Shown here: positions 7,153 through 16,816 of the stretch, in pieces
Numbering within the stretch: the stretch's first letter is position 1
Layout of the letters: each line of letters opens with the position of its first letter
Origin: JBCCCJ01 sp039029315
GTDB taxonomy: Bacteria > Bacteroidota > Bacteroidia > J057
Assembly: GCA_039029315.1 (NCBI GenBank)
Contig: JBCCGK010000017.1
Location: forward strand, 62,001-126,000
DNA length: 64,000 nt
Direction: 5' to 3'
Notes under the pieces: model-generated
What the model was told of the DNA's origin: nothing
Seen by the model: only the letters and a program-made list of their open reading frames with translations
Database searches by the model: none
Position numbers and translations under genes: made by a program

Positions 7153-8088
7153 CTAGCCATCCGCTGGCTGCAAGAATTTGGCAATGCCGACAAATACTTT
7201 CTCCGTTAAGCCTCCTGCCTCACCACTGAAATATGCCTGCGGATTCAGGCTTGAACTGATCAAGAATCCATGCTCTGCATCTGCGAAGGCTTTTATTTCA
7301 ATCAAGCCTGCTGAAGAAGACTGAATCGCCAACTGAAAGCTCGGTGTGGACACAGAGGGTGTTGTGTCAACGAATTCGGTTCCATTAAGGCTAGACAGTG
7401 TCCCCAGATATGTATTGACCTCACTGGTATTCAAGACCGTCGAATCAGGCAAAATCCAATTATTGTCAAGTCCCTTGAGAATTTGATAGGAGGTATCGGC
7501 CGGATAGGTGAATGTAAGCGCTGACCACTCATTGCTACTGCCCTTGACGATGGTTTTGTCACGCCAATCGTCTGTCTTTTTGTTGAAACTTGTTTCGAGA
7601 AAGCCATTGACCATATAGGTCTCATCCTCACCAGACAAGCGTGTATATGTCATGCCAGTGGTTCGGTACTCAAAGCGTCCCAAAATCAGATCCAGGGCCT
7701 TTTCTGTTCCTTGCATGACCTGAATTCTGGTCCCCGCTGTATCCACTTTGTATTCACTCCACTGATCTTCATTCCTGCTGACCAATTGTTTGGCTTCAAG
7801 AAAGTTGATTTGCCCCAGGGCTCGTTCAACCATTCCATCAGCTGTTGGGGCAAAGCGATCATTTGGGAGTTTGACTTGCCACTGGCTGCCATTCTTGGTG
7901 AGAGTCACCAACTCCTGTCCTCCTCCAGGAGTGATCAGGATCTGCGTAACCTTGGCAGAGTCCAGGGCAGCTATCGTTTGCCGAAAGGTTCGCTCACTGC
8001 GCCCTCCGAACATCAGAGAGATCAGGTATAGGCCAATCAATACGCCTAATGTGATGAGTAACTGTCGGGTGGTGAATCGCTTAAACAT
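7153..8088 (-). CDS. DUF4340 domain protein, partner of the Gld-type ABC system
   Basis: This 311-residue protein has an N-terminal helix (about 10-27, LLITLGVLIGLYLISLMFG) and a long soluble beta-rich part. The DUF4340 features are the strand/loop ITPGGGQELVTLTKNGSQWQV and GRFEYRTTGMTYTRLSG. In many bacteria such proteins are encoded right after GldG-like auxiliary proteins of an ABC exporter, as here. It is the last gene of the gldA-gldF-gldG unit, 96 bp after gldG. It is probably anchored in the inner membrane and facing the periplasm. Its molecular job is undefined. Confidence 0.75.
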   Translation of the reverse strand: MFKRFTTRQLLITLGVLIGLYLISLMFGGRSERTFRQTIAALDSAKVTQILITPGGGQELVTLTKNGSQWQVKLPNDRFAPTADGMVERALGQINFLEAKQLVSRNEDQWSEYKVDTAGTRIQVMQGTEKALDLILGRFEYRTTGMTYTRLSGEDETYMVNGFLETSFNKKTDDWRDKTIVKGSSNEWSALTFTYPADTSYQILKGLDNNWILPDSTVLNTSEVNTYLGTLSSLNGTEFVDTTPSVSTPSFQLAIQSSSAGLIEIKAFADAEHGFLISSSLNPQAYFSGEAGGLTEKVFVGIAKFLQPADG

Positions 8089-8184
8089 ATATGTGAATTC
8101 CGATATGAGAGTTTGATGTATGGGGTTGCCGAATCAAGACACTATTTATTTCTTTACATCTGAATAATGAGCAACTGCAATTCT

Positions 8185-9717
8185 CTAGCTATAGTCTTCA
8201 GCCTTCCACTTCAAGGCCTGTGTTTTTCGTTTTTGGTTTCTGATTATTCCAAAAATAATCACGATCAGCAATGGTAGGAGAAAGTTTAGGATCTTAACCA
8301 CAGTTCTCGTACCGGCATCCTCTTCACCCATTAACTTTTGGAGTGGGCGTGCCTCTACTCCTTTGGTCCGCAGGGCTATCAATCCTGTATCATCTGTCAG
8401 CCAATCTATCGAATTGACCAGTAAGTTGACATTGTTGGCAGGAGCAGGTTGCTGGGGCGAAGGATTGAGCGGAAAATCTCCATCAGCAATGACTACCATT
8501 TTGGTTTCTGTTTCACCGCCCATTTTTCCCTCCAAACTCACAGCTACATTTTGCAGGCCATAAGAAAAGTCAGCCTGTGTCCATTGTTTCTCTGGATTGA
8601 AGTATGCCGGAGGTGCCTGTTTGCCACTTTGCTCCGAGGTTGTTGCAAGCGGTGAAATGCGAACAGAAGAGTCTGTATTGATAATCGTAATCGGACTGGC
8701 AAATTGGAGCATGACTTCCTCTAATCCAGTTGTAACAGGATGCTCTTTGAAATTGCGAATATTAGGGAAGTAATAAAAGTTGATGGGTTGGTTGACAACA
8801 AAAAATCCTTGTCTCCGCTGCATATTGATCTGTGCGCTCACGGCGTCGAGCACAAATGCTTGCTCTACCATTACTCCTTTGCCAGTAAGCCAGTTTTCCA
8901 ATCCGGTAGAGATTCTATCCCAGGGAGCTTGTGCCTGCAGATCTCCTCCAACGGCATTGATCCCAACGAACAATCGTCCACCGCTGGCCAGGAATTCATC
9001 CAATTGTGCCAACTCATCAGGCGGGATGGTAGAACTTGGTCCCAGCAGAACCAGGGTCTTGAAATCCGCCCAGGCTGCAGGGCCTCCAGAGAGAGAGACA
9101 GTATCGATCTGGTATAGATTTGCCAACTCCTGTTGTGCCTGTATCAACTTGTCCAGCCCAGGTTCGCCATGTCCCTGAATGAAGCCAATTTTTGGTTTAT
9201 CGGCGACAGACATCTTTTTGATTGCTGCGGACAGAGAATACTCTAGCCCGGAGATCTGCAGAACTCGTGGTAGAACTTCCTGTTGATTCCCGGATTTGAC
9301 GATGGCACCGGCGAATGCCTGAACAGTGGTAATCTCGTCTTTCTCTCTGGCCTGAATCTGAAGTGGGTAGATTCCCCCCTGTCCGATCTCCGCTTGCAGG
9401 GCTTCATCATCCGTAGGATCGATGAATTCATAGACCACATTGTTGCCAGATTTGGTTCGGTATTCCGACAGCAAGTCTTTGAAATCCCCTTCTACCACCT
9501 TCAACTGGGCAGGGAGATTGTCCGAGAAATAGGCGGTAACGGTAACCGGCTCATCCAGATTCTGTAGGATATCCTTGGTGCTTTCGCTTAGGGTATATCG
9601 CTTATCGGCCGTAAAATCCAATCGAAAGAAGGAAGAAGATGCCAACAAGTTCAGCGCCAAAAAGATGGCGATATATAGTAACAGTCGTATGACCAGTGTT
9701 GATTGCGTGAGTTTCAT
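8185..9717 (-). CDS. gldG: GldG-family ABC transporter auxiliary protein
   Basis: This 510-residue protein has an N-terminal helix (12-30), a long periplasmic region and a C-terminal helix (about 478-496). The opening ASSSFFRLDFTADKRYTLSE and the following VTVTAYFSDNLP are typical of GldG. The central part (KPKIGFIQGHGEPGLDKL) corresponds to the ABC_transp_aux domain. In Flavobacterium GldA, GldF and GldG form an ABC complex required for gliding or for stability of the gliding/T9SS machinery. Gene order A-F-G supports the call. The fit to the family is good, but the transported substrate is not known in any species. Confidence 0.85.
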   Translation of the reverse strand: MKLTQSTLVIRLLLYIAIFLALNLLASSSFFRLDFTADKRYTLSESTKDILQNLDEPVTVTAYFSDNLPAQLKVVEGDFKDLLSEYRTKSGNNVVYEFIDPTDDEALQAEIGQGGIYPLQIQAREKDEITTVQAFAGAIVKSGNQQEVLPRVLQISGLEYSLSAAIKKMSVADKPKIGFIQGHGEPGLDKLIQAQQELANLYQIDTVSLSGGPAAWADFKTLVLLGPSSTIPPDELAQLDEFLASGGRLFVGINAVGGDLQAQAPWDRISTGLENWLTGKGVMVEQAFVLDAVSAQINMQRRQGFFVVNQPINFYYFPNIRNFKEHPVTTGLEEVMLQFASPITIINTDSSVRISPLATTSEQSGKQAPPAYFNPEKQWTQADFSYGLQNVAVSLEGKMGGETETKMVVIADGDFPLNPSPQQPAPANNVNLLVNSIDWLTDDTGLIALRTKGVEARPLQKLMGEEDAGTRTVVKILNFLLPLLIVIIFGIIRNQKRKTQALKWKAEDYS

Positions 9718-9739
9718 AGTAAAATCTTATGTCAGCTTC

Positions 9740-10468
9740 TTAAGCGTCTACCACATTTCGTTTTGCCAGTTGAACTTCAGCGAGAATCAATCCCAATACA
9801 GTGATTGAGAGGAAATAGACAATGTCTCTTGAGTCAATGACCCCACGGGAAATGGACTCAAAATGCGTGGACATACTCAGAAAATGGAACAATTCTCCGA
9901 TGATTCCCTTGGAGATAAAACTCATCAGATCAAAGATCCAGAAAAAGAATACCCCAAAGACAAGGGTAAGCAGAAAGGCAACGATTTGGTTGTCAGTGAA
10001 GCTGCTCACAAAAATCCCGATGCCGATATAGGCTGAACTTAGCAAGATCAATCCCACATACCCACATATCACGGCCCCATGATCCAGGGGGCCCAAATAG
10101 GCCACCGTAAAATAGTATGGGAGGGTGAAGGCCAAAGCTGTTAATATCAGCATCAAAGATCCCAGATATTTGCCCATAATTACCTGCCAGTCTGTGACAG
10201 CCCGCGTGAGTAGGACTTCCAGGGTTCCAGTCCTTCTTTCTTCAGCAAAAGTCCGCATGGTCAGGGCTGGAATAAAAAAGAACAAGCACAAATCAGCCCA
10301 TTGAAACAATGGATTGAGATTGGCCTGACCTTGCATGAATACATCCTGGAGGATCAGCCACGTAAAGGCTCCTGTAAAGGCCAGGAAAACAATGAGTAAT
10401 ATATACGCCACCAGGGAATCCCAATAGGTTTGAAACTCTCGTTTGGCGATGATCCATATTTTATCCAT
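9740..10468 (-). CDS. gldF: GldF-type ABC transporter permease
   Basis: This 242-residue membrane protein has six hydrophobic segments. Features of the ABC-2 family are the N-terminal KREFQTYWDSLVAYILL, the cytoplasmic segment MRTFAEERRTGTLEVLLTRAVTD with the conserved ExRxxGTLE coupling region, and VMGKYLGSL. It lies 44 bp after gldA and 22 bp before gldG on the minus strand and should form the membrane channel for GldA. Length matches GldF. Confidence 0.88.
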   Translation of the reverse strand: MDKIWIIAKREFQTYWDSLVAYILLIVFLAFTGAFTWLILQDVFMQGQANLNPLFQWADLCLFFFIPALTMRTFAEERRTGTLEVLLTRAVTDWQVIMGKYLGSLMLILTALAFTLPYYFTVAYLGPLDHGAVICGYVGLILLSSAYIGIGIFVSSFTDNQIVAFLLTLVFGVFFFWIFDLMSFISKGIIGELFHFLSMSTHFESISRGVIDSRDIVYFLSITVLGLILAEVQLAKRNVVDA

Positions 10469-10512
10469 TCTTTCGAATTTTGATTGTCTGTAGATGCGCT
10501 CTCAATTGTGCC

Positions 10513-11442
10513 TTAGTTCATTGTCAATTCCCGGAAAATATCTTCCAGGCTTTCTGTTTCCGGCGTCATTTCTAACAATATCCATCCCTTCTCCACACAT
10601 TTGGAGAACAGAGTCTCCCGGAAATCCACATCAGCTGAAGCTGTTATTTTGAAACGGTTGGCAAACTTTGGCAGGATTTCGACCACTTCGATCATTGGCA
10701 TGGACCGAAGTTCATCTGCAATAGATGTATCTCCTTTCACCTTGATCTGGGTAGTAAACATATATCGCCCCTTGCTTCGGTTTCTCAGCTTTTCAGGGGT
10801 GTCATTCCCAACGATTTTCCCATTGTTGATGATCAGGATGCGATCACAAGTAGCTTCCACCTCCGGCAGAATGTGGGTACTGAGAATGACAGTCTTCTCT
10901 TTACCAATTTCACGGATCAGGTTCCGAATTTCGACGATTTGGTTGGGGTCCAATCCTGTGGTTGGTTCATCGAGAATCAGGATGTCCGGATCGTGAATCA
11001 AGGCTTGTGCCAGGCCAACGCGCTGGCGATATCCTTTAGAGAGTTCTCCTATCTTTTTGTGTTTTTCCCGATTCAAGCCACATTTGCCTACGATCAATCG
11101 CAAGCGAGCGGCAATATCCGATTTGGGCATGCCTTGTACCTCTGCTACAAATGCCAAATACTGCAAAACGGGCATTTCCAGATAGAGCGGATTGTTCTCC
11201 GGCAAATACCCAATATGTTGTTTGATCTTCTCAGGCTCGGTGAGAATATTGTAATCGCCAATGGTGACTTCTCCATCAGAAGGAGCCATAAATGCCGTCA
11301 ATACCTTCATGGTAGTGGTTTTGCCAGCTCCATTGGGCCCAAGAAATCCCAGGATCTCTCCGGTTTTCACCTCAAATGAGATGTTATCTACCGCCTTTTG
11401 AGTCCCATAAATCTTGGTGAGATTGTTGACTGAAATGTTCAT
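10513..11442 (-). CDS. gldA: GldA-type ABC transporter ATP-binding protein
   Basis: This 309-residue ATPase has Walker A GPNGAGKTT (about 36-44), signature LSKGYRQRVGLAQ, Walker B ILILDEPTTGLDP and the switch His in STHILPE. The C-terminal 80 residues form the extra domain seen in GldA and related ABC-2 exporters. It is the first gene of the gldA-gldF-gldG-DUF4340 unit and has a promoter match at 11485-11516. It powers the membrane complex from the cytoplasmic side. Confidence 0.9.
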   Translation of the reverse strand: MNISVNNLTKIYGTQKAVDNISFEVKTGEILGFLGPNGAGKTTTMKVLTAFMAPSDGEVTIGDYNILTEPEKIKQHIGYLPENNPLYLEMPVLQYLAFVAEVQGMPKSDIAARLRLIVGKCGLNREKHKKIGELSKGYRQRVGLAQALIHDPDILILDEPTTGLDPNQIVEIRNLIREIGKEKTVILSTHILPEVEATCDRILIINNGKIVGNDTPEKLRNRSKGRYMFTTQIKVKGDTSIADELRSMPMIEVVEILPKFANRFKITASADVDFRETLFSKCVEKGWILLEMTPETESLEDIFRELTMN

Positions 11443-11484
11443 GCCAGACTGTATAGGGTTACACTTACACAGATTTTAACGCGG

Positions 11485-11516
11485 CAAAGCTAGGGGATCT
11501 CACGCTTTTTGTCAAT
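11485..11516 (-). promoter_or_regulatory. Promoter of the gld ABC operon
   Basis: On the minus strand ATTG (11516-11513), 20 bases, then TAGCTTTG (11492-11485) fits the Bacteroidota pattern TTG-N19-21-TAnnTTTG. The predicted start lies near 11478, about 36 bases before the gldA ATG. Confidence 0.55.
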
Positions 11517-11578
11517 GGGTAAGGATGTTAAGGGTTTGTTAATGACTTAGACTTCTGGTGCCATCAGGTCATTTTTCC

Positions 11579-11903
11579 TCACTCCGACAACAATCGATCT
11601 ATTTCTTCTTTCAAGGGAGGAAGTTCACGATACAGACTTCGATAGATCGTCTCTGGATTAAAATCGTCGTATTGATGTACAATTGTATTCCTCCTATTGA
11701 TAAGATTGTCACCGAAGGGTAAATCAATCTTCATTTGTCCCAAACGATAGATAGCCTCTCCAATCAAAATAAGCCTTCTTTCAATGGCATCTTGAGCCAT
11801 CATATTAGCCTCATATTGTTCCAGTCCTGACTAAATATTCTTCGAAAATAGTCCTAATCGATTCCGAAATGTCATACAGATACTTTTTCGCATTTCTGGT
11901 CAT
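11579..11903 (-). pseudogene. HepT-type toxin gene interrupted by a one-base frameshift
   Basis: The N-terminal part (MTRNAKKYLYDISESIRTIF) begins at ATG 11903, overlaps the end of mntA by 32 bases and runs into TGA at 11813-11811. The rest of the protein (SGLEQYEANMMAQDAIERR and onward) continues in another frame down to 11579. Skipping the single base at 11831 joins them into a 107-residue HepT of normal length. The C-terminal part has the RX4HXY signature (RNTIVHQY), the proposed RNase site and modified tyrosine of HepT toxins. As written, only an N-truncated product could be made, from ATG 11803 or nearby. Either the toxin is inactivated, it is made by frameshifting, or the base is a sequencing error. 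Confidence 0.8.
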
Positions 11904-12225
11904 AGAGCAAAACCCTGGTTTCTCGCAGTTCTTCAATAAAGTAAGGATTTTTCAAGCTTGGAAAATGAACAAAATCTATTTTATGCCCCAAAAGAGATGT
12001 TAGGGAACTCAATAATTCCCAAAGGTTGTCTAGATATTCTTCATCTTTAATCTTAGCTCGATCCCACTCATACAATACATCTATATCTGAATCTTCTCGA
12101 AAATCTTCTCTCAACACAGATCCAAATACCCATAGCTTCTTTACTCTGTGTTTTTGACAGAGTTTTTGAATCTTCAAAAGTTTCTTTTTCAATATGAGAG
12201 GAAATTCCTGTTGACTCAATTTCAT
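11872..12225 (-). CDS. mntA: MntA-type minimal nucleotidyltransferase antitoxin
   Basis: The 117-residue protein has the GSX10DXD motif exactly: Gly35-Ser36 (VFGSVLREDF) with Asp47 and Asp49 (SDIDVLYE). In the characterised Shewanella system MntA transfers AMP groups to a tyrosine of HepT and so neutralises it. The N-terminal helix (LILKKKLLKIQKLCQKH) is usual for the family. It overlaps the HepT gene by 32 bases, the normal order. It appears intact although its partner is frameshifted. Confidence 0.88.
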   Translation of the reverse strand: MKLSQQEFPLILKKKLLKIQKLCQKHRVKKLWVFGSVLREDFREDSDIDVLYEWDRAKIKDEEYLDNLWELLSSLTSLLGHKIDFVHFPSLKNPYFIEELRETRVLLYDQKCEKVSV

Positions 12226-12293
12226 TAGCTTGAAGGTACAAAAAATTCAAAAACCTGGAGAGTATTCCAGCATAGGAATGTTGATTTGACTTC

Positions 12294-13568
12294 TCACACC
12301 TTACTCCCCAACACCGAACTTCGATAAGAATGCAAGTTCACCAGGATGGCAATCAGGAGAGTAAAGGCCAGCAAGGAGGAGCCTCCATAACTAAAGAAAG
12401 GTAAAGGAATCCCGATCACAGGCACCAGGCCAATGGTCATGCCGACATTGACGAGGACATGGAAGAAGAGGATGGAAATGACACCGTAGCCATAAATTCG
12501 GGTGAAGCGTGTCTTGGAGTTTTCTGCCAAAAACTGAAAGCGCCATAACAGTGCGAAAAACAGAATCATGACGGCACTCGTTCCCATCCAGCCCAACTCT
12601 TCCCCTATGGTGCAGAAGATGAAATCTGTTTCCTGTTTTGGCACGAACTTATATTTGGTGTATTGCCCATCGAACAACCCCTTGCCACTCATGCCGCCAG
12701 ATCCAATGGCAATCTTGGATTGAATGACATTATAGCCTTTGCCCTGTGGATCAATCCCCGGATCGAATAACACCATGATTCGGGTTTGCTGGTGAGCAGG
12801 GAGTTTGTTCACAATAAAATCTGTGCTCAATGCAATGGCCGAAAAGAATGCAATGGCAATCACATGGATGATTCCCACACGTACCCAGTTTTGCGTATTG
12901 GCGATATTCAGAATGAAGTAAGAAACCAGCCCAATGCCAACAATTCCCGCAACTACCCACCACGCACTTGACATCCACAAAGCCAAGACAGCTACCATCC
13001 CAACCAGGAGAATAAAAATCGGCAAGATGGGGTTCAGTCCTTCCCGGAAAAAAACCAGAATAAAGCTGCCAAATACCAGTGCAGAACCGGTATCATTCTG
13101 TTTGATAACAATCAAAGCTGGCAAGATCACCATGGCAGCAGCAATGGCCATTTGACGAGGATCACTCATCGAAAAGTTCAAGCGGGACATAAATTTCGCC
13201 AAGGCTAGTGCTGTAGCCATCTTGGCAAATTCAGATGGCTGGAAGGGTTGCCCCCCGATGATCAACCAACTTTGGGCACCGTTGACCTCTTTTCCAATAA
13301 AGATGGTGAGTATCAACAAGACCATCGCTCCTCCATATGCGATATAGCTGATGAATTCCAGAAATCGATAGTCGAGCATCATGACCAGAATCCCGGCAAC
13401 CAGCGAGATGCCAATCCACATCAATTGTTTGCCGTGAATCGTCCCAAAATCCAGCATCTCGGCTCCATTGGCCGAGGTCACCGCATAGATCGTTACCCAT
13501 CCCCATGCAACTAGCAGGGCAAAAATGAGGATTGCAATGATGTCTATGTCCAATCGCGCTCGATTCAT
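12294..13568 (-). CDS. rodA: Rod-shape SEDS peptidoglycan polymerase RodA
   Basis: This 424-residue polytopic SEDS protein has about ten helices. Conserved SEDS elements are seen at FQPSEFAKMATALALAKF, IKQNDTGSALVFGSFILVFF (the loop with the catalytic Asp), GYNVIQSKIAIGSGG and the C-terminal GIPLPFFSYGGSSLLAF. It polymerises lipid II glycan strands for lateral wall growth together with PBP2. It is the last gene of the mre operon, 41 bp after mrdA. A partner in exactly this position is the usual arrangement. Confidence 0.93.
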   Translation of the reverse strand: MNRARLDIDIIAILIFALLVAWGWVTIYAVTSANGAEMLDFGTIHGKQLMWIGISLVAGILVMMLDYRFLEFISYIAYGGAMVLLILTIFIGKEVNGAQSWLIIGGQPFQPSEFAKMATALALAKFMSRLNFSMSDPRQMAIAAAMVILPALIVIKQNDTGSALVFGSFILVFFREGLNPILPIFILLVGMVAVLALWMSSAWWVVAGIVGIGLVSYFILNIANTQNWVRVGIIHVIAIAFFSAIALSTDFIVNKLPAHQQTRIMVLFDPGIDPQGKGYNVIQSKIAIGSGGMSGKGLFDGQYTKYKFVPKQETDFIFCTIGEELGWMGTSAVMILFFALLWRFQFLAENSKTRFTRIYGYGVISILFFHVLVNVGMTIGLVPVIGIPLPFFSYGGSSLLAFTLLIAILVNLHSYRSSVLGSKV

Positions 13569-13609
13569 TGTCTTGCTGTCAGTTTCTTTTCTTGTTCTAT
13601 TTTTCTAAT

Positions 13610-15424
13610 CTATTTGCCTTTGATAAAACTCATATTTTTCACTCGCTGATACTCCCACTTTTTCGAAATAATGTCTTTCTTCAGATACTTTTCAATCATC
13701 AGGCCCGCTGTTGGTGCAGCCCAGGTTCCTCCCCCTCCAGCATTCTCAATGATGACTGCAATCGCGATACGAGGTCTTTCTTTTGGAGCAAATCCCAGGA
13801 ATACGGCATGATCTTTTCCATGTGGATTCTCCACCGTCCCGGTTTTTCCGCAGACATCCACGCCCTCTACTCGTGCGCGTCCACCTGTTCCTGAAGCCAC
13901 CACTTCTTCCATCGCATCGATCACGGTTTCGAAATGCTGTGTGGCAATCCTGGTAGAGACCGTATCATAAGGGATTCGTTTCCACACTGCATCCTGACTA
14001 GCTCGTTCGGCTCGCACAAAATGCGGAGGATTGTAGCGCCCGCGATTGGCAATCAAGCTAGCCAAATTCGCCATTTGCATTGGGGTCATGAGAATTTCTC
14101 CCTGGCCGATGGAATTGCTGATCACAGTGGTTGCCATCCAGCGATCCGGACCGTACCATTTGTCATATCGCTGAGAGGTTGGGAGTAGACCAGACACTTC
14201 ATAGGGGATGTCCACATTCAACTTTCGGCCAATCCCCATGGTCTTCATATAGTCATACCACTTCTGATAGCCTGCATAGAAATCCTGATATTGCTCATGA
14301 TGGAGAAAGTCCATATAGGTCGCTGCAAAATATGAATTACAGGATACCTTGATGGCATTATGTAAATTCAGAACGGTATGGTAGCGACATCCTGGCTTGC
14401 CTTTGTTGCGCTTAAATCCTCCTCCACAGCCATAATATGTGCCGGGCTGGATGACACCCTCATTGAGGGCTGCAAGCGCCACAGGAAGCTTAAAGATTGA
14501 GCCTGGTGGATATCTCGCCATCAATGGCCTGTTATAAAGCGGATTCAGGGTGTCATTCCGCAGAGATCGCCAGTTTTGACGCAATTCTTTTCCCGTCAGG
14601 ACATTGGGATCATAAGAAGGCGCACTCACAAAAGCAAGAATCTCACCAGTAGAAGGTTCAATGGCAACAATACTGCCCTTCTTTCGATTCATCAGTTCTT
14701 CCCCAAATCGCTGCAATTCTGTATCAATCCCCAGCATGATGTCTTTCCCCTTGACGGCCTTGGTGTCATATTTTCCTTTCGCATAGCTGCCGACCTCACG
14801 ATTATAGACATTGGTTTGCACCTTGCGAAGTCCTTGCTGGCCTCTCAGGGTGGAGTCATGACTGCGCTCAATGCCAGACTTTCCTATTTGATCTCCTCGC
14901 TTGTAATTTCCGTTGGAAGCATTGATTTCTTTTTGACTTACCTCACTGATATAGCCAAGGATGTTGGCACCGACAGGCGTCTGATAATATCGTTTATTAC
15001 TTGCCGTAAAGCTGATTCCCCGGAATTCCCACAGGACTTCCTGAAGGGCTCCATAGGTTTCGGGTTCGATGTATCTGGCAAAAATGGCTTCTTTTCGCGA
15101 AGGTGCCTTGGAGATTCGCTGATCGATTTCTTCCTGGCTGATACCCAGATAATTTCGCAGAATCGAGGTATCGGGAATATACAGCTCATTTTTGGTAATC
15201 AGCATATTGAACATCGGCCTGTTTCGCACATAAATCTCTCCGTATCGATTGTAAATGTTTCCGCGGGGAGGAACCACAGGCTTTGTCTTGATCACCACTC
15301 TATCGGCTCGCAGGGCATATTCTTCACTGAGCACCTGAATCGAGAACAAACGAAAAACAAATAGCAGAAATATCAGGCCAATCAGCCCCATGATCATATT
15401 TCCGCGTATGTGAAGGTCGTTCAT
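13610..15424 (-). CDS. mrdA: Penicillin-binding protein 2 (transpeptidase of the elongasome)
   Basis: This 604-residue class B PBP has one N-terminal helix (about 10-27), a pedestal domain (RGNIYNRYGE), and a transpeptidase domain with SIFK (around residue 315), SCN (KVSCNSY) and KTG (CGKTGTVENP). It cross-links new peptidoglycan in the periplasm in a complex with RodA and MreC. The gene overlaps mreD by four bases, so translation is probably coupled. Length is slightly below that of enterobacterial PBP2 and usual for this phylum. Confidence 0.93.
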   Translation of the reverse strand: MNDLHIRGNMIMGLIGLIFLLFVFRLFSIQVLSEEYALRADRVVIKTKPVVPPRGNIYNRYGEIYVRNRPMFNMLITKNELYIPDTSILRNYLGISQEEIDQRISKAPSRKEAIFARYIEPETYGALQEVLWEFRGISFTASNKRYYQTPVGANILGYISEVSQKEINASNGNYKRGDQIGKSGIERSHDSTLRGQQGLRKVQTNVYNREVGSYAKGKYDTKAVKGKDIMLGIDTELQRFGEELMNRKKGSIVAIEPSTGEILAFVSAPSYDPNVLTGKELRQNWRSLRNDTLNPLYNRPLMARYPPGSIFKLPVALAALNEGVIQPGTYYGCGGGFKRNKGKPGCRYHTVLNLHNAIKVSCNSYFAATYMDFLHHEQYQDFYAGYQKWYDYMKTMGIGRKLNVDIPYEVSGLLPTSQRYDKWYGPDRWMATTVISNSIGQGEILMTPMQMANLASLIANRGRYNPPHFVRAERASQDAVWKRIPYDTVSTRIATQHFETVIDAMEEVVASGTGGRARVEGVDVCGKTGTVENPHGKDHAVFLGFAPKERPRIAIAVIIENAGGGGTWAAPTAGLMIEKYLKKDIISKKWEYQRVKNMSFIKGK

Positions 15425-15927
15425 TTTTTATAAAACAAATGTGTGAGCAGATAACAAATGATAAACGTATAGATGGTGCTGGATATGACTTTTAATAAGG
15501 TATGAAAGAAGTATTGAAAGGTAAAATCTTCCAGAAAAAAGTATGCCAAATGATGGATAAATATTAATGGCAGTAAAAATGTGATGTACCAGGTCGAATT
15601 TTGACTTTTCAAATCCAGCTCTTGTACATGTCTCATCTGACTCGTACCTATGATCGGAAGAAGCCTCGATCTTGCTCCCACAGCTAACAAACAGGAAAAA
15701 GCATGAAGCCCTATAGCCTGCGGTGTGGTCAATACATCCACAAGCAATCCCAAAACAAATGCAATTACATATTGAAGGGGGATGGGTGTATCGACAGGAA
15801 GCATAAACAGAAAAAGAAGAAAAATAAAGGGTGTGGCCAATTGGAACAAGACCAAATCAGTGAAGAGGAATACCTGGAAAAACAGGTATATCAAAAATGC
15901 CACCCCATATTTCAGAATTTCACTCAT
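15421..15927 (-). CDS. mreD: Rod-shape determining protein MreD
   Basis: This 168-residue membrane protein has five to six helices. It contains the family's central LGLLVDVLTTPQAIGLHAFS segment, where proline and glycine mark the helix break. It is an elongasome scaffold of the inner membrane. The call rests on this segment and on gene order: it overlaps both mreC and mrdA by four bases. Confidence 0.88.
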   Translation of the reverse strand: MSEILKYGVAFLIYLFFQVFLFTDLVLFQLATPFIFLLFLFMLPVDTPIPLQYVIAFVLGLLVDVLTTPQAIGLHAFSCLLAVGARSRLLPIIGTSQMRHVQELDLKSQNSTWYITFLLPLIFIHHLAYFFLEDFTFQYFFHTLLKVISSTIYTFIICYLLTHLFYKK

Positions 15928-16808
15928 TCTGTTGGTAAATTGTTCGACAGGCTATCCATGACCGCACTGTGAGTCGCTTCTATCAAATAGACATTTCCCA
16001 GATTGTCAAAATCGGTGGAGAGTTCCAACCGCACTTTATGGTAGCCATCTTCTTTGTCATTTTCCAGTTCGCTGATCTTTCCCACCAGATAGCCAGCGGG
16101 AAATACCGTACTATAGCCAGATGTCACCACCTGATATCCAGTTTTTAATTTGACTGTTTCAGGGATATATGCCAATTCAGCAAATCGAGGATCGCCTTGT
16201 TTCCATTCATAAAACCCGATATTGACAGATTTTTTTTCTGAATCGTCCTCAGCAATAATCGCCTGTAAGGGAAGTTTGAAATCTACATTCAGGGCACTGA
16301 GGACGAGGCTGTAATCCAGGGTTACCCGAATCACCTTGCCGACGATTCCTTTGGGGGATACGACTCCCATTCCGACTTTTACTCCTTCCCTACTCCCCTT
16401 GTCTAGGGTGATATAATTATAGGTATGGTGGGTAGAATTCTTGATCACATGGGCGGTCAAATAGAAAAATGGTTCTTTTTCTGGCAACTGAGTCAGTCTG
16501 GCAAGCTTGAGAGAATCTGTCGGGGAGCTTGTTTTCATGGCCTCGAGCATCCGCCTTGCTTGCACAAGTTCTGTCCGCAGCAATATATTCTCATCCATCA
16601 ATTGCTGATTCTCCTCTTTCAGGGAGAAGAAATTGCTCACATTGCTACGAAATCGATAGATATTGGAAGACGCCTTAAGGGCTGCATCTCCCATGAGGTG
16701 GCGTTGATGATCATTGGCATGGGTGACCAGATACAAAGCGATGATCTCCAGTCCCAAAAACAGGATTAGATTACGATTATTCGAAAAAAACGTAAACAGC
16801 CGAAGCAT
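15924..16808 (-). CDS. mreC: Rod-shape determining protein MreC
   Basis: This 294-residue bitopic protein has an N-terminal helix (about 11-28), a coiled coil (near 60-95, KEENQQLMDENILLRTELVQ) and a beta-rich periplasmic domain (KGIVGKVIRVTLDYSLVLSA; YQVVTSGYSTVFPAGYLVGK). MreC links cytoplasmic MreB to PBP2 in the periplasm. Spacing to mreB is eight bases. Length and domain order are normal. Confidence 0.92.
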   Translation of the reverse strand: MLRLFTFFSNNRNLILFLGLEIIALYLVTHANDHQRHLMGDAALKASSNIYRFRSNVSNFFSLKEENQQLMDENILLRTELVQARRMLEAMKTSSPTDSLKLARLTQLPEKEPFFYLTAHVIKNSTHHTYNYITLDKGSREGVKVGMGVVSPKGIVGKVIRVTLDYSLVLSALNVDFKLPLQAIIAEDDSEKKSVNIGFYEWKQGDPRFAELAYIPETVKLKTGYQVVTSGYSTVFPAGYLVGKISELENDKEDGYHKVRLELSTDFDNLGNVYLIEATHSAVMDSLSNNLPTE

Positions 16809-16816
16809 TTATCGGA

